From positions 1,426,001-1,490,000 of the forward strand of contig NZ_CP159829.1 in assembly GCF_047730065.1 (NCBI RefSeq): DNA of 64,000 nt, written 5' to 3'. Each line of letters starts with the position of its first letter. Within the stretch, counting starts at the first letter, position 1. Made by a program: the position numbers and the translations under genes. The DNA comes from Njordibacter sp028825405. Lineage in GTDB: Bacteria > Pseudomonadota > Gammaproteobacteria > Pseudomonadales > Balneatricaceae. The notes under the pieces are model-generated. The model worked only from the letters and a program-made list of their open reading frames with translations. It was not told where the DNA came from and ran no database searches. Below are positions 35,140 through 45,018 of this stretch, in pieces.

Positions 35140-35382
35140 TTAATTAATCCGTCTTGAGCGCTTATTTTCACTCATATGAAAGTGTGTTGCTTGCTTATAA
35201 ATTTCATCAATTTGTTCATGACTTTCAGCAGTAATCCCTGCCCCATGAGATAAGGAAACTTCTAAATAAACACCTATCTCCGCATAATAGTATAAACGCG
35301 CATTAAAGGACTGCGCTCGGCGCATTTTATTAAAAGCGATTTGAGCACCGTTTACTATAATATGGTTGATATCTGTATTCAT
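35140..35382 (-). CDS. Small conserved-looking protein, unknown
   Basis: This 80-residue protein has an N-terminal segment rich in Ile/Asn, a middle ARLYYYAEIGVYLEVSLSHG likely forming a strand pair, and a basic C-terminal tail (ENKRSRRIN). I recognise no family. It is placed directly ahead of uvrC (6 bp), so it is probably co-transcribed. No strong ribosome site precedes its ATG. Confidence 0.5.
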   Translation of the reverse strand: MNTDINHIIVNGAQIAFNKMRRAQSFNARLYYYAEIGVYLEVSLSHGAGITAESHEQIDEIYKQATHFHMSENKRSRRIN

Positions 35383-35523
35383 AATTCAACACAACAGCTT
35401 ACCTAATGTAATCGTTCATTCTACCTTATCTACCATCCGCCTACTCCCCATAAGTTAGTAAAATTCAATATTCTACCAATCATTCTTTTGCGTTATACTG
35501 ACTCACTTTTGCAAGGCATAAAT

Positions 35524-36075
35524 ATGACAATCACATACGCACAAGCGATTTCCGTGCATGAACAAGCCGATTTATTAGTCAGCGGTGAAACCATAGCTAA
35601 GAGTATTGAGACCATGGCAGCAGACATTACTGCGACCTTGTCTAAAGAAATGCCTTTAGTGTTGTGCGTGCTCAATGGGGGATTGATCCCCATGGCGCAG
35701 CTTCTACTAAAATTACAATTTCCCTTAGAAACCGACTACCTGCACGCTACACGCTATGGCAAAAAAACAGTTGGTACTAATCTGTCATGGCTAGCCCGCC
35801 CCAGTATCGATATTAATAACCGGACTGTGCTTGTCGTTGATGATATTTATGACGAAGGCCATACACTTGCGGCGATTTGTGAGTATTTGAAAGAAGCAGG
35901 TGCTAAAAAAGTATATGCGGCGGCGCTATTAAATAAAGTTCATGATCGCAAAGTAGACTATGTGCCAGATTTTATTGGCTTAGACGTAGAAGATCGCTTT
36001 GTTTACGGCTTTGGCATGGACTACCAAGGCTATTTCCGTAACGTTGATGGTATTTATGCCGTTAAGGATATGTAA
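35524..36075 (+). CDS. hpt: Hypoxanthine-guanine phosphoribosyltransferase
   Basis: This 183-residue purine-salvage enzyme joins PRPP to hypoxanthine or guanine. The PRPP-binding loop VLVVDDIYDEGHTLAAI is clear, and PLVLCVLNGGLIPMAQLLLK is the N-terminal pyrophosphate loop region. The ATG at 35524 has AAGG 9 nt upstream; a longer frame from 35488 is less likely. It is single on the plus strand, ended by a terminator shared with ppiD. Confidence 0.93.
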   Translation: MTITYAQAISVHEQADLLVSGETIAKSIETMAADITATLSKEMPLVLCVLNGGLIPMAQLLLKLQFPLETDYLHATRYGKKTVGTNLSWLARPSIDINNRTVLVVDDIYDEGHTLAAICEYLKEAGAKKVYAAALLNKVHDRKVDYVPDFIGLDVEDRFVYGFGMDYQGYFRNVDGIYAVKDM

Positions 36076-36092
36076 AGAACAGGGTAAGACAT

Positions 36093-36121
36093 AAAAAAAG
36101 CAGCTTTGGCTGCTTTTTTTT
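36093..36121. terminator. Bidirectional terminator hpt/ppiD
   Basis: A-run, AGCAGC, loop TTTG, GCTGCT, then eight T between the convergent hpt and ppiD genes. It is strong in both directions. Confidence 0.92.
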
Positions 36122-36144
36122 CAAACAATTAACCCATAATGGGG

Positions 36145-38028
36145 TTAGAACGTTTCTATGACCGCTTGAGTATTTAACGATCCTTCAAGCAACTTAATGT
36201 CAGCCTGACCTTGCAGGCGAGTTAAAGCCACAGATAAAGCTAGGCGCTGCTCTGATGTTTGTTCGTCAGGGTTAGCATCCGTCACACTTTGCACTTGAAT
36301 AATGCTCACATCTCCTGTGAAGCTAGGTGCGATGCCGTAGCTTACGCCAGCATCAGCGCGGGGCAAGCCAAATGCTGATTGAACTAATAAGCTGCTCATT
36401 TGATCAGAACTGCGAGCAACATCATTAAACTGTTGCCATATTAACCCTTCAGTAATGGCTACAGAGGCCATATCAGTTCCATTTTTTAGTTCTTCAACGT
36501 AGGCTTTTACTTTGGTGTCCAAAGCTTCTGAGGCCTTTCTAGAGACCAACTGCTGGGTAATACTATCCTCAACATCTGCCATCGGCTGTTGCGCTGATTC
36601 ATTGTGTTGGTTGACTCTAATCACAACCAGTTTATCCGAAGATAATTCTAGTACGTTAGAGTTATTACCTTGTACCAATACATCATCCGCAAAAGCAGCA
36701 CTCACGACGCGCTCATGGCTAGCAATCCCTTCGCCCCCTTGGCGTCCAAATAACTTACTCGTTTGCACACTCAATCCAAGCGCATCCGCCACTTCTAATA
36801 GGTCTGGAGAAGAAAAAGCAATGTCTGCCATTTCCTCACTCGCAGCAACGAATAAATTTTCAGCGCCAGACTGCTTTAATACTAAACTAAGCGACTGTTC
36901 CTGCTCTTCAAAACTTGGCTGAGCACTGACATCTTGGGCTTGGGCATAGAGGATTTGAACACCAAACTCTGTCACTGTGGGAACACTGTAAGTACCTGGT
37001 TGTAGTTCAAAAAGTGCACTGTCAAAAGCTTCACCAAACTCACCTTGGGCCAATAAACCAATATATCCACCATCAGCAGAGGTACTGGCATCTTCAGAAA
37101 ACTTTTGAGCTGCACTGGTAAAATCTAGCCCTTGTTCAAGTTGATTATAGGCCACCTCTGCCAACTTTAACGCTTGGTCTTCAGTTTGAGAGTCGTTCAC
37201 CAAAAACAGAATATGTGACGCTTCAATATCAGTTTGTTCTGATGCGAGTTGCTGAGCGTCAAGATAAGCTTTTCTTAGGTCGTCCTGTGTGACTTCGACT
37301 TGGTCATAAAAGTCACTCTTATTCAATTCCACAAAACTAACGCTAAGGTTTTCAGCTGTCATAAACCTCAATTTGTTCGCTGCATAATAGGTTTCAATTT
37401 CTTGTGAATCCAAGGAAACCGTTACTTTTTCTGCCGCGATGGGCAGGGTTAAAACTGCTACATTACGCGTCTGACCATCAAGACTTGCTACCAGATCAGC
37501 ATCAGCTTCAAGTGTAAACGCACTCGCCGCTATAGCTTGTTGTACCTGGCTTATCAAACTGCCCCGCCTTAATTGTTGCCGATAAGTAGTGGGTGTTAAA
37601 CCGAAATTTCTCAACAATGACTCAAATAGCTCTCGATTAAACACGCCATTAACTTGAAAGTCTTCGGATTGGACAATCATTTGATCAACGGCTGCATCCG
37701 ATAAAGCAATTGCATTATTCTGGGTGTACTGAAGCATCACCCGTTGACCAATCAGTTGCTGCAAAGCAGCAGATTGGATGGCTTGCTGGTTGAGGGTAAC
37801 AGGATCAATATCTGGATTACTTGCTAAGATTTGTCGACGCTGTAGTTCTGAGGTCTGAAGCAATTCTTGCAAACTGATCTCTTCACCGTTGACTTCTGCA
37901 GGCGCACTATTGTCAGATGAAACAGTCCATAGGGCATCTGCGCCCCATATTACAAAGGTAAAGGCAATAAGACTTACCAAAATTTTGGATACGATACCTT
38001 TTGAATTATCCCGAATATTTTGTAGCAT
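36145..38028 (-). CDS. ppiD: Periplasmic chaperone/prolyl isomerase PpiD
   Basis: This 627-residue protein has an N-terminal membrane anchor (ISLV-like segment ILVSLIAFTFVIWGADALW), a SurA-N-like chaperone region, one parvulin domain about residues 260-365 (EASHILFLV, SADGGYIGLLAQGEFGEAFDS split in two), then a second chaperone half. PpiD sits at the SecYEG exit and helps fold secreted proteins. It follows hupB, the classic lon-hupB-ppiD order. Confidence 0.95.
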   Translation of the reverse strand: MLQNIRDNSKGIVSKILVSLIAFTFVIWGADALWTVSSDNSAPAEVNGEEISLQELLQTSELQRRQILASNPDIDPVTLNQQAIQSAALQQLIGQRVMLQYTQNNAIALSDAAVDQMIVQSEDFQVNGVFNRELFESLLRNFGLTPTTYRQQLRRGSLISQVQQAIAASAFTLEADADLVASLDGQTRNVAVLTLPIAAEKVTVSLDSQEIETYYAANKLRFMTAENLSVSFVELNKSDFYDQVEVTQDDLRKAYLDAQQLASEQTDIEASHILFLVNDSQTEDQALKLAEVAYNQLEQGLDFTSAAQKFSEDASTSADGGYIGLLAQGEFGEAFDSALFELQPGTYSVPTVTEFGVQILYAQAQDVSAQPSFEEQEQSLSLVLKQSGAENLFVAASEEMADIAFSSPDLLEVADALGLSVQTSKLFGRQGGEGIASHERVVSAAFADDVLVQGNNSNVLELSSDKLVVIRVNQHNESAQQPMADVEDSITQQLVSRKASEALDTKVKAYVEELKNGTDMASVAITEGLIWQQFNDVARSSDQMSSLLVQSAFGLPRADAGVSYGIAPSFTGDVSIIQVQSVTDANPDEQTSEQRLALSVALTRLQGQADIKLLEGSLNTQAVIETF

Positions 38029-38078
38029 GGTAGGTGACTTCTATAGCCTTGAAGGCTGTTTATTAAGGTTCTACAAAC

Positions 38079-38107
38079 ACAAAACGCATTCAAAAGAATG
38101 CGTTTTT
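38079..38107 (-). terminator. hupB terminator
   Basis: On the minus strand AAAACGCATTC, loop TTTT, GAATGCGTTTT. An 11-bp stem lies 65 bp after the hupB stop and 50 bp before ppiD. Confidence 0.8.
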
Positions 38108-38171
38108 CTAAACTAATGGACCAAAGTTATTAAGTTAAAAATAATGAGTCCATGTAGTGCAGTATTCTGTC

Positions 38172-38447
38172 TTAGTTATTGACCGCATCTTTCAAAGCTT
38201 TACCAGCTTTAAAGCTAGGAATGTTAGCAGCAGCAATTTGAATGGCAGCACCAGTTTGTGGATTACGACCTGTGCGAGCGGCGCGAGCTTTAACAGAGAA
38301 GGTACCAAAACCCACTAAAGAAACAGATTCACCATCTTTAAGAGCGCCTGTAACAGCACCGATAACGGCATCTAGAGCACGACCAGCAGCAGCCTTTGAA
38401 AGATCAGCATCCGCTGTAATGGCTTCAATCAGTTCAGATTTATTCAC
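38172..38447 (-). CDS. hupB: DNA-binding protein HU-beta
   Basis: This 91-residue histone-like protein has MNKSELIEAITADADLSKAA, VGFGTFSVKARAARTGRNPQ (the flexible DNA-binding arm) and a C-terminal helix. It compacts and bends DNA. It lies between lon and ppiD with its own terminators on both sides, implying a separate, highly expressed transcript. Confidence 0.97.
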   Translation of the reverse strand: MNKSELIEAITADADLSKAAAGRALDAVIGAVTGALKDGESVSLVGFGTFSVKARAARTGRNPQTGAAIQIAAANIPSFKAGKALKDAVNN

Positions 38448-38479
38448 TTTAATCCCCTTTTGTTTTAAAAAACTTTAAT

Positions 38480-38504
38480 GACCTGCTCCAGCAGGTCTTT
38501 TTTT
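38480..38504. terminator. Hairpin between lon and hupB
   Basis: GACCTGCT, loop CC, AGCAGGTC, followed by seven T on the plus strand. There is no plus-strand gene upstream. On the minus strand, where lon ends at 38606, only a broken T-tract follows (ATTAAAGTTTTTT). It may weakly terminate lon or insulate hupB. Confidence 0.6.
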
Positions 38505-38605
38505 CTTATGATGTACTATTTCAGCCCAAATAACCGAAGTACAATTTATACCAACTTGTTCAAACCCTTGTCAAGGAAGGCTTTGAATTTAATCTAAAGA
38601 ACATG

Positions 38606-41014
38606 CTAATGGGTACTGACAGCTCCATTCCCTGACACTTCCTTTACACTATCACCACCCAATTCACCTTCGTCTACTAAAAGTGCGGTAGGCGGGAATT
38701 GTAAAGCTAAATCTAGTACTTCGTCTATCCATTTAACAGGTTTTATGGATAAATCTGCTTTTATATTATCAGGAATCTCTTTTAAATCCCTCTCGTTCTC
38801 TTCTGGAATGATAATTGTCTTAATTCCACCCCTGTGAGCAGCCAAAAGTTTTTCTTTCAAACCTCCGATAGGCAACACCTGTCCGCGCAAAGTAATCTCG
38901 CCAGTCATAGCGACATCTGCACGCACAGGAATACCAGTAAGGACAGATACCAACGCCGTACACATTCCCACACCTGCACTTGGACCATCTTTAGGTGTGG
39001 CCCCTTCAGGCACATGAATATGTATATCAGTCTTCTCATGAAAATCTGTTTTGATGCCTAAACCAGATGCCCTTCCACGCACCACCGTTAAGGCGGCCTG
39101 AATCGACTCTTGCATCACATCACCTAGAGATCCAGTTTTTACTAAACGGCCCTTACCCGGCACTACAGCCGACTCAATGGTCAAAATATCACCACCTACA
39201 GACGTCCAGGCTAAACCATTAACATGACCAACCCGATCATCAACATCTGCCTGCCCAAAGCTATGCTTGCGCACCCCGGAGTAAAGCTCCAAATTATCTG
39301 CATTAACTTCCTTAGAAGGGCTGTCATTAGCCGTTGTATAGCCTGATAAAAGGTGTTCTTTGACCACTTTCCGACAGATCTTAGCGATCTCACGCTCTAA
39401 GCTACGCACCCCAGCTTCGCGAGTGTAATAGCGGATCAGATCAACAATAGCATCATCTTTTAAGGCCAACTCTGTTGGAGATAAGCCGTTCGCTGCGAGT
39501 TGTTTAGTGAGTAAATAACGCTTTGCTATACTTAACTTTTCATCTTCTGTGTAGCCTGGAATTCTTATGATTTCCATGCGGTCCAATAACGGCCCCGGTA
39601 TGTTCATGGTATTCGCAGTACAAACAAACATGACACTGGAGAGGTCATAATCGACCTCTAAATAATGATCATTAAAGGTGTTATTTTGTTCTGGGTCTAA
39701 CACTTCTAGCAAAGCAGAGGCTGGGTCTCCCCTGCTATCCATGCCCATTTTATCGATTTCATCCAATAAGAATAATGGGTTTGCAACACCGACCTTGGAC
39801 ATTTTTTGAACTAACTTACCCGGCAAAGACCCAATATAGGTGCGTCGGTGACCACGAATTTCGGCCTCATCTCGAACACCACCTAAGGCCATACGCACAT
39901 ACTGGCGCCCCGTCGCTCTAGCTATGGATTTTCCCAGAGACGTTTTACCTACACCAGGAGGCCCAACCAAGCAGAGAATAGAGCCTTTAACTTTTTTAAC
40001 CCGTTGCTGCACTGCTAAATATTCAAGAATCCGTTCTTTGACTTCAGACAAACCGTAGTGATCCTCTTCTAAGACCGACGTTGCCTTAGCTAAATCATGT
40101 TTCAGGCGACTCTTCTTCTTCCATGGAATAGTCACCATCCAATCAATATAACTTCTCACTACCGTCGCTTCAGCAGACATGGGTGGCATATTTTTAAGCT
40201 TATTTAGCTCATTTTGTGACTTTTCTTTTGCTTCAGCAGGCATACCAGCTGCGTTAATTTTATTTTGTAGCTCTTCTAAATCATTCGGAGCAGCATCATC
40301 AATATCACCAAGTTCTTTTTGTATGGCTTTAATTTGCTCATTCAAATAATATTCACGCTGGCTCTTTTCCATCTGTTTCTTAACTCTGCCCCGAATGCGC
40401 TTTTCTACCTTGACTAGATCAATCTCACCTTCCATTTGCCCCATTAAGCGTTCAAGTCTCTGAGTCAGGTCACCCATTTCTAAAAGGTTTTGCTTCTCTT
40501 CAAGTTTCAAGTTCATCTGTGATGCAATGGTGTCAGCCAGACGGCTTGGGTCATCGATATTAGTGATGGATGACATGACGTCACTTGATATCTTTTTACT
40601 CAGCTTTACATACTGCTCAAACTGAGCCATTAAAGTATGCGCTAACGCCTTGCGCTCACCTTCTGAAGGCTCAGCATCATCAATAGTCAATACAGTCGCA
40701 GTGAAGAAACCTTCAGTTTCATCCACCTGCTCAATCTTTACACGTTGCTCGCCTTCTACTAAAACCTTCACTGTTCCGTCTGGGAGCTTTAATAATTGTA
40801 AAATACGCGCGGACGTCCCAACTTCAAATAAGTCTTCTACTTTAGGGTCGTCTACAGTGGCACTTTTTTGCGCAACCACAACAATCGCCTTATCAGCGGC
40901 CATAGCATACTCTAATGCATCAATTGAATTCTGGCGACCCACAAAAAGAGGAATAACCATGTGTGGGTAAACCACAACATCACGCAATGGAATAAGAGGA
41001 AGAGACTGAGTCAT
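38606..41014 (-). CDS. lon: ATP-dependent protease La (Lon)
   Basis: This 802-residue protease starts at the ATG beginning MTQSLPLIPLRDVVVYP. It has the Lon substrate-binding N-domain (res. 1-200), a coiled region, the AAA+ module with Walker A GPPGVGKTSLG and Walker B LFLLDEIDKMG, and the protease domain with the catalytic Ser in PKDGPSAGVGM. It degrades misfolded and regulatory proteins; HspQ, encoded 9 kb away, can stimulate it. Confidence 0.97.
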   Translation of the reverse strand: MTQSLPLIPLRDVVVYPHMVIPLFVGRQNSIDALEYAMAADKAIVVVAQKSATVDDPKVEDLFEVGTSARILQLLKLPDGTVKVLVEGEQRVKIEQVDETEGFFTATVLTIDDAEPSEGERKALAHTLMAQFEQYVKLSKKISSDVMSSITNIDDPSRLADTIASQMNLKLEEKQNLLEMGDLTQRLERLMGQMEGEIDLVKVEKRIRGRVKKQMEKSQREYYLNEQIKAIQKELGDIDDAAPNDLEELQNKINAAGMPAEAKEKSQNELNKLKNMPPMSAEATVVRSYIDWMVTIPWKKKSRLKHDLAKATSVLEEDHYGLSEVKERILEYLAVQQRVKKVKGSILCLVGPPGVGKTSLGKSIARATGRQYVRMALGGVRDEAEIRGHRRTYIGSLPGKLVQKMSKVGVANPLFLLDEIDKMGMDSRGDPASALLEVLDPEQNNTFNDHYLEVDYDLSSVMFVCTANTMNIPGPLLDRMEIIRIPGYTEDEKLSIAKRYLLTKQLAANGLSPTELALKDDAIVDLIRYYTREAGVRSLEREIAKICRKVVKEHLLSGYTTANDSPSKEVNADNLELYSGVRKHSFGQADVDDRVGHVNGLAWTSVGGDILTIESAVVPGKGRLVKTGSLGDVMQESIQAALTVVRGRASGLGIKTDFHEKTDIHIHVPEGATPKDGPSAGVGMCTALVSVLTGIPVRADVAMTGEITLRGQVLPIGGLKEKLLAAHRGGIKTIIIPEENERDLKEIPDNIKADLSIKPVKWIDEVLDLALQFPPTALLVDEGELGGDSVKEVSGNGAVSTH

Positions 41015-41070
41015 AAAAGATCCTATGGGCAAACGTTAAAGCCGTTTGCGAATTTTCGATATGCTTTAAT

Positions 41071-41098
41071 AAATGAGGACAAGCCTTAGAAATACAAG
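41071..41098 (-). promoter_or_regulatory. Candidate heat-shock (sigma-32) promoter of lon
   Basis: On the minus strand CTTGTAT, a 13-bp spacer and CCTCATTT resemble the sigma-32 consensus CTTGAAA/CCCCATNT. It lies about 57 bp before the lon ATG, where the E. coli lon promoter is also heat-shock driven. Confidence 0.45.
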
Positions 41099-41114
41099 CC
41101 TTGAACTAAAATGA

Positions 41115-41147
41115 AACCAAAAAAACCACCCTAAGGTGGTTTTTTTC
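41115..41147 (-). terminator. clpX terminator
   Basis: AAAAACCACC, loop CTAA, GGTGGTTTTT with A and T tracts on both sides, 17 bp after the clpX stop. It separates clpX from lon. Confidence 0.9.
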
Positions 41148-41163
41148 AGTTCTCAAATAATCA

Positions 41164-42447
41164 TTACTCGTCTGATGCTGCGTGCTGAAGTTCGGCACTG
41201 TCTAAAACAACCAATGGCTCACTCTCACCGGTGATACATTGCTCATTCACAACCACCTTCACAGCATTGGCTTGATCTGGTAACTCGTACATTGTAGGCA
41301 AGAGCACAGATTCTAGGATTGAACGCAAACCCCTAGCTCCAGTCTTACGTTCCATGGCTTTTTGAGCCACTGCTCTAAGAGCCTCAGGTCGGAATTCAAT
41401 TTCGACATTTTCCATTTCAAATAACTTATGATACTGCTTAGTTAAGGAATTCTTAGGCTCTGTTAGGATTTGAACCAGAGTTTCAGAGTCTAATTCCTCT
41501 AGCGTAGCAATCATGGGTAGCCGACCAACAAATTCAGGTATCAAGCCAAATTTGACTAAGTCTTCTGCTTCAACCGAATGTAATAATTGACCCAAATCTT
41601 TACTATCGTCCTTACTCTTTACAGTCGCCGAAAAGCCAATACTGCTTTTCTCTGTACGATCACGAATGACTTGATCTAGGCCAGCAAATGCACCCCCGCA
41701 AACGAAAAGGATATTACTAGTATCAACCTGCAAGAATTCTTGCTGAGGGTGTTTGCGACCACCTTGGGGTGGGACCGAAGCTACGGTCCCCTCGATCAGC
41801 TTCAACAAAGCCTGTTGCACACCCTCGCCTGACACGTCCCTAGTAATCGATGGGTTGTCAGATTTTCTAGAAATCTTATCTATTTCATCAATGTAAACAA
41901 TGCCACGCTGAGCTTTCTCAACATCATAATCACATTTCTGGAGTAACTTTTGAATAATATTTTCGACGTCTTCTCCCACATACCCAGCCTCAGTCAACGT
42001 GGTCGCATCAGCAATGGTAAATGGCACATTTAATAAGCGGGCTAAAGTCTCAGCTAACAGAGTCTTACCACTGCCAGTAGGTCCTATGAGTAGAATATTA
42101 CTCTTACCTAACTCGACATCGTCTTTGCCACTGATATAGTTTAAACGCTTATAATGGTTATAAACGGCAACGGCCAGCACCATCTTCGCTCTAGGTTGGC
42201 CAATGACATATTCTTCCAAGGCCGCTCTAATTTCTTTGGGCGTTGGCAAATAATCTTCAGATTCTGGTTGTTCTTGATCTAATATTTCTTCCCGAATAAT
42301 GTCGTTGCACAAGTCAACACATTCATCACAGATGAAAACTGAAGGTCCAGCAATTAGTTTGCGCACATCATTTTGGCTTTTACCACAAAAGGAGCAGTAA
42401 AGTATTTTGCCACCATCTTCTCCAGATCCGTCTTTGTCTATGCTCAT
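41164..42447 (-). CDS. clpX: ClpX unfoldase
   Basis: This 427-residue AAA+ protein has an N-terminal zinc-binding domain (LYCSFCGKSQ, FICDECVDLC: four Cys), Walker A LIGPTGSGKTLLA and Walker B IVYIDEIDKI. It unfolds tagged substrates for ClpP. It sits 120 bp downstream of clpP on the same strand. Confidence 0.97.
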   Translation of the reverse strand: MSIDKDGSGEDGGKILYCSFCGKSQNDVRKLIAGPSVFICDECVDLCNDIIREEILDQEQPESEDYLPTPKEIRAALEEYVIGQPRAKMVLAVAVYNHYKRLNYISGKDDVELGKSNILLIGPTGSGKTLLAETLARLLNVPFTIADATTLTEAGYVGEDVENIIQKLLQKCDYDVEKAQRGIVYIDEIDKISRKSDNPSITRDVSGEGVQQALLKLIEGTVASVPPQGGRKHPQQEFLQVDTSNILFVCGGAFAGLDQVIRDRTEKSSIGFSATVKSKDDSKDLGQLLHSVEAEDLVKFGLIPEFVGRLPMIATLEELDSETLVQILTEPKNSLTKQYHKLFEMENVEIEFRPEALRAVAQKAMERKTGARGLRSILESVLLPTMYELPDQANAVKVVVNEQCITGESEPLVVLDSAELQHAASDE

Positions 42448-42567
42448 ATCATTACCAATATTGGAAGCCTAAAATAAATCTTAGACTAAAATTATTCTTT
42501 ACTCACTTTATTATCGGCCAATGGTGACTAATGTTTAGCCCTCAGTATAGCCTGCTGCTGCAGAGTT

Positions 42568-43203
42568 TTAAACTGGACGCTTCTCTAATACTGTATCAAT
42601 GAGTCCATAATCGACCGCTTGCTTGCCTTCCATGAAGTTATCACGATCAGTATCAGCGGCTATAGTGTCTAGTTTTTGACCCGTATGTGTGGCCATAATC
42701 CGATTCAGTTTGTCACGAATGTTTAATATTTCTTTCGTGTGAATTTCGATGTCTGTGGCTTGACCCTGATAACCACCCAAAGGCTGATGGATCATCATGC
42801 GTGAGTTTGGTAGACAAAAACGCTTACCTTCTGCGCCACCCGTTAATAGCAAAGCACCCATACTTGCCGCTTGACCAATACACATGGTACTTACATCAGG
42901 TTTAATAAACTGCATCGTGTCATAAATCGACATGCCAGCAGTCACAGAACCACCTGGTGAGTTGATATACAAATGAATGTCTTTATCTGGATTCTCAGCT
43001 TCCAAAAATAACAACTGAGCCACCACTAGATTGGCCATATGATCTTCAACCTGGCCCACTAAAAAAATAACACGTTCTTTAAGAAGACGTGAGTAAATGT
43101 CATAAGAACGTTCACCACGGGAAGTCTGTTCAACTACCATTGGCACTAGTGCACTTAATTCAGGGCTTAATTGACCCGCTTGTGAAGGAAAGGAAAAACT
43201 CAT
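42568..43203 (-). CDS. clpP: ClpP protease subunit
   Basis: This serine peptidase has 211 residues. The catalytic Ser is in GQAASMGALLL, the His in MMIHQPLGG, and the Asp further on in the DTDRD region. It forms the tetradecameric barrel used by ClpX and ClpA. The ATG at 43203 matches the family start (MSFS); a GTG two codons earlier is closer to the GGAG ribosome site. A strong hairpin separates it from tig. Confidence 0.97.
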   Translation of the reverse strand: MSFSFPSQAGQLSPELSALVPMVVEQTSRGERSYDIYSRLLKERVIFLVGQVEDHMANLVVAQLLFLEAENPDKDIHLYINSPGGSVTAGMSIYDTMQFIKPDVSTMCIGQAASMGALLLTGGAEGKRFCLPNSRMMIHQPLGGYQGQATDIEIHTKEILNIRDKLNRIMATHTGQKLDTIAADTDRDNFMEGKQAVDYGLIDTVLEKRPV

Positions 43204-43312
43204 TGTCACTAAAACTCCAATACATAAAGACGTTACAAACCACTATATTGTGGCGTTTTTAACAAATGCCAAGACCTACACTAAGAAAAAGACCAAATTA
43301 ATCATTTAATAT

Positions 43313-43356
43313 ACAAAAAAAACGGCATGAATTACAACAAAGTAACTCATACCGTT
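43313..43356 (-). terminator. tig terminator
   Basis: On the minus strand a 15-bp stem (AACGGTATGAGTTAC with GTAATTCATGCCGTT, two G-U pairs) is followed by eight T. It lies 56 bp after tig and before clpP. Confidence 0.88.
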
Positions 43357-43411
43357 GATCTGTTCAAGCCCCATTAAGATCTATTAATACCGCAACAGGT
43401 ACCGAAGCGCA

Positions 43412-44758
43412 TTAAGCTTCTTGGCTTGGCTCTTCTTCATCGCCAGTGACGTCTTTGGCCTCTGGTTCAACCGCTGTTTTGTAATCAACCACAACGTCAT
43501 TGACGCTAGCCGCCGATAACAAGTGCTCAACCACTTGGTCTTCGAGTACCACACCATCTAACTGACCCCGTTGCTCAGCGTTATTCATGTAGTAATCAAT
43601 AAACTCTTGCGGATCTTGGTAACCTTCTGCCATCTCTTGCACCAAGGTCTTTACTTTGACTTCATCAGCTTTGAAGTCATTCTGCTGGATGATTTCAGCT
43701 GCCAACAAGCCAATTTTTACTCTCTTGTCAGCTTGGTCTTGGAACATTTCATCTGGCAAGATACTTGGATCTAGATTTTCATTACCACCGCCAAACTGTT
43801 GCAGTGCTTGTTGCTTTAAGCGCCCCAACTCCTCAGTCACCAAGGCTTTTGGCACGTCAAACGTATTTAATGCTAAATAGGCGTTTAACAAGCCATTTTT
43901 AAGCTTCGCTTTAAGAGCTTGGTTCAATTCGCGATTCATATTGGAGCGAATTTCCGCACGAAAACCTGCTTCGCCCTCTTCTTTTGGATTAAATCGAGCG
44001 AAAAACTCTTCGTTTAGTTCAGGCTTTGTTGCTTCACTAACCGTGTTAACCTTAATGGTGAACGTAGCTTCTTTACCTGCTAATTCAACCGCGTTGTAAT
44101 CTTTTGGGAAGGTCACAGTGATATCTTTGTCTTGACCGGCTTCCATACCTAAAATGCCATCTTCAAAACCTGGGATCATGCTGTTAGATCCAAGCACTAA
44201 ATCATGACCTTGAGCTGCACCACCGTCAAAGGCTTCACCGTCAAGGTAACCTTCAAAATCAAGATTAATTTGATCCGTATCTGCTGCTGCTCGCAACACT
44301 TCGGTCCACTGGGTTTGCTGGTTTAAAAGAACATCGATCATCGTGTCCACATCAGCATCTTCAATATTAGATGTCATCCGATCAACAGCTATACCTGCCG
44401 CATCCACTAACTTAATTTCTGGATACACTTCTACTATGGCCGTGTACACAAATTCACCTTCACCTTTATCTTGTTCAGGCTCAATGTGGGGCATGCCTGC
44501 AGGCTTAAGGTTTTCTTTTTGCATTGCTTCAAAGTAACTAGATTGGATCACGTCACCCAAAACGTCTTGGCGGATGCTTGCACCGTAACGCTTTTTGACG
44601 ACCTTAGTAGGTACTTTACCCGGACGGAATCCATCAATCCGGATAGTTTTAGCGGTTTCGTTAACCTTTTTATCTACCGCAGTATCCACTTGCTCCGCAG
44701 GTACTGTGATGGTTAAACGTCGTTCGATGCTTGTAGTCGCTTCAACTGAAACTTGCAT
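43412..44758 (-). CDS. tig: Trigger factor
   Basis: This 448-residue ribosome-associated chaperone has the N-terminal ribosome-binding signature IDGFRPGKVPTKVV (about res. 41-54), a central FKBP-type isomerase domain (res. about 160-245), and a long helical chaperone domain. The acidic tail EPEAKDVTGDEEEPSQEA is common. It heads the tig-clpP-clpX-lon block. Confidence 0.97.
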   Translation of the reverse strand: MQVSVEATTSIERRLTITVPAEQVDTAVDKKVNETAKTIRIDGFRPGKVPTKVVKKRYGASIRQDVLGDVIQSSYFEAMQKENLKPAGMPHIEPEQDKGEGEFVYTAIVEVYPEIKLVDAAGIAVDRMTSNIEDADVDTMIDVLLNQQTQWTEVLRAAADTDQINLDFEGYLDGEAFDGGAAQGHDLVLGSNSMIPGFEDGILGMEAGQDKDITVTFPKDYNAVELAGKEATFTIKVNTVSEATKPELNEEFFARFNPKEEGEAGFRAEIRSNMNRELNQALKAKLKNGLLNAYLALNTFDVPKALVTEELGRLKQQALQQFGGGNENLDPSILPDEMFQDQADKRVKIGLLAAEIIQQNDFKADEVKVKTLVQEMAEGYQDPQEFIDYYMNNAEQRGQLDGVVLEDQVVEHLLSAASVNDVVVDYKTAVEPEAKDVTGDEEEPSQEA

Positions 44759-44950
44759 TTAAATGCCTCATTAATTATCAAATGAACATGCCCTTGACTA
44801 GGCTGGTTCTACTAAATTCTTGCCTAACCAACGCCTTTGCAGGCCATTACCAACAACTTGGTAATTTTAGACGAAATCAAAAGACAGAATTTTCCGTATT
44901 TAGCGGCTATTAGTCAAGCTATAAGCACTACAGGTTGCTTATTTTGCCAA

Positions 44951-44982
44951 AAAAAAGCGCCTCCTATTTAGAGACGCTCTAT
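44951..44982 (-). terminator. ald terminator
   Basis: On the minus strand AGCGTCTC, loop TAAATAG, GAGGCGCT with one mismatch, followed by eight T, 37 bp after the ald stop. Confidence 0.8.
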
Positions 44983-45018
44983 ATTTATCATAAAATTGGC
45001 CTAACTAGTCGCAGATAG

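Noticed and set aside
36512..36922. 136-residue plus-strand ORF inside ppiD
   Set aside because: It lies fully antisense to a well-supported ppiD and its Ser/Ala/Cys-rich product shows no family pattern.
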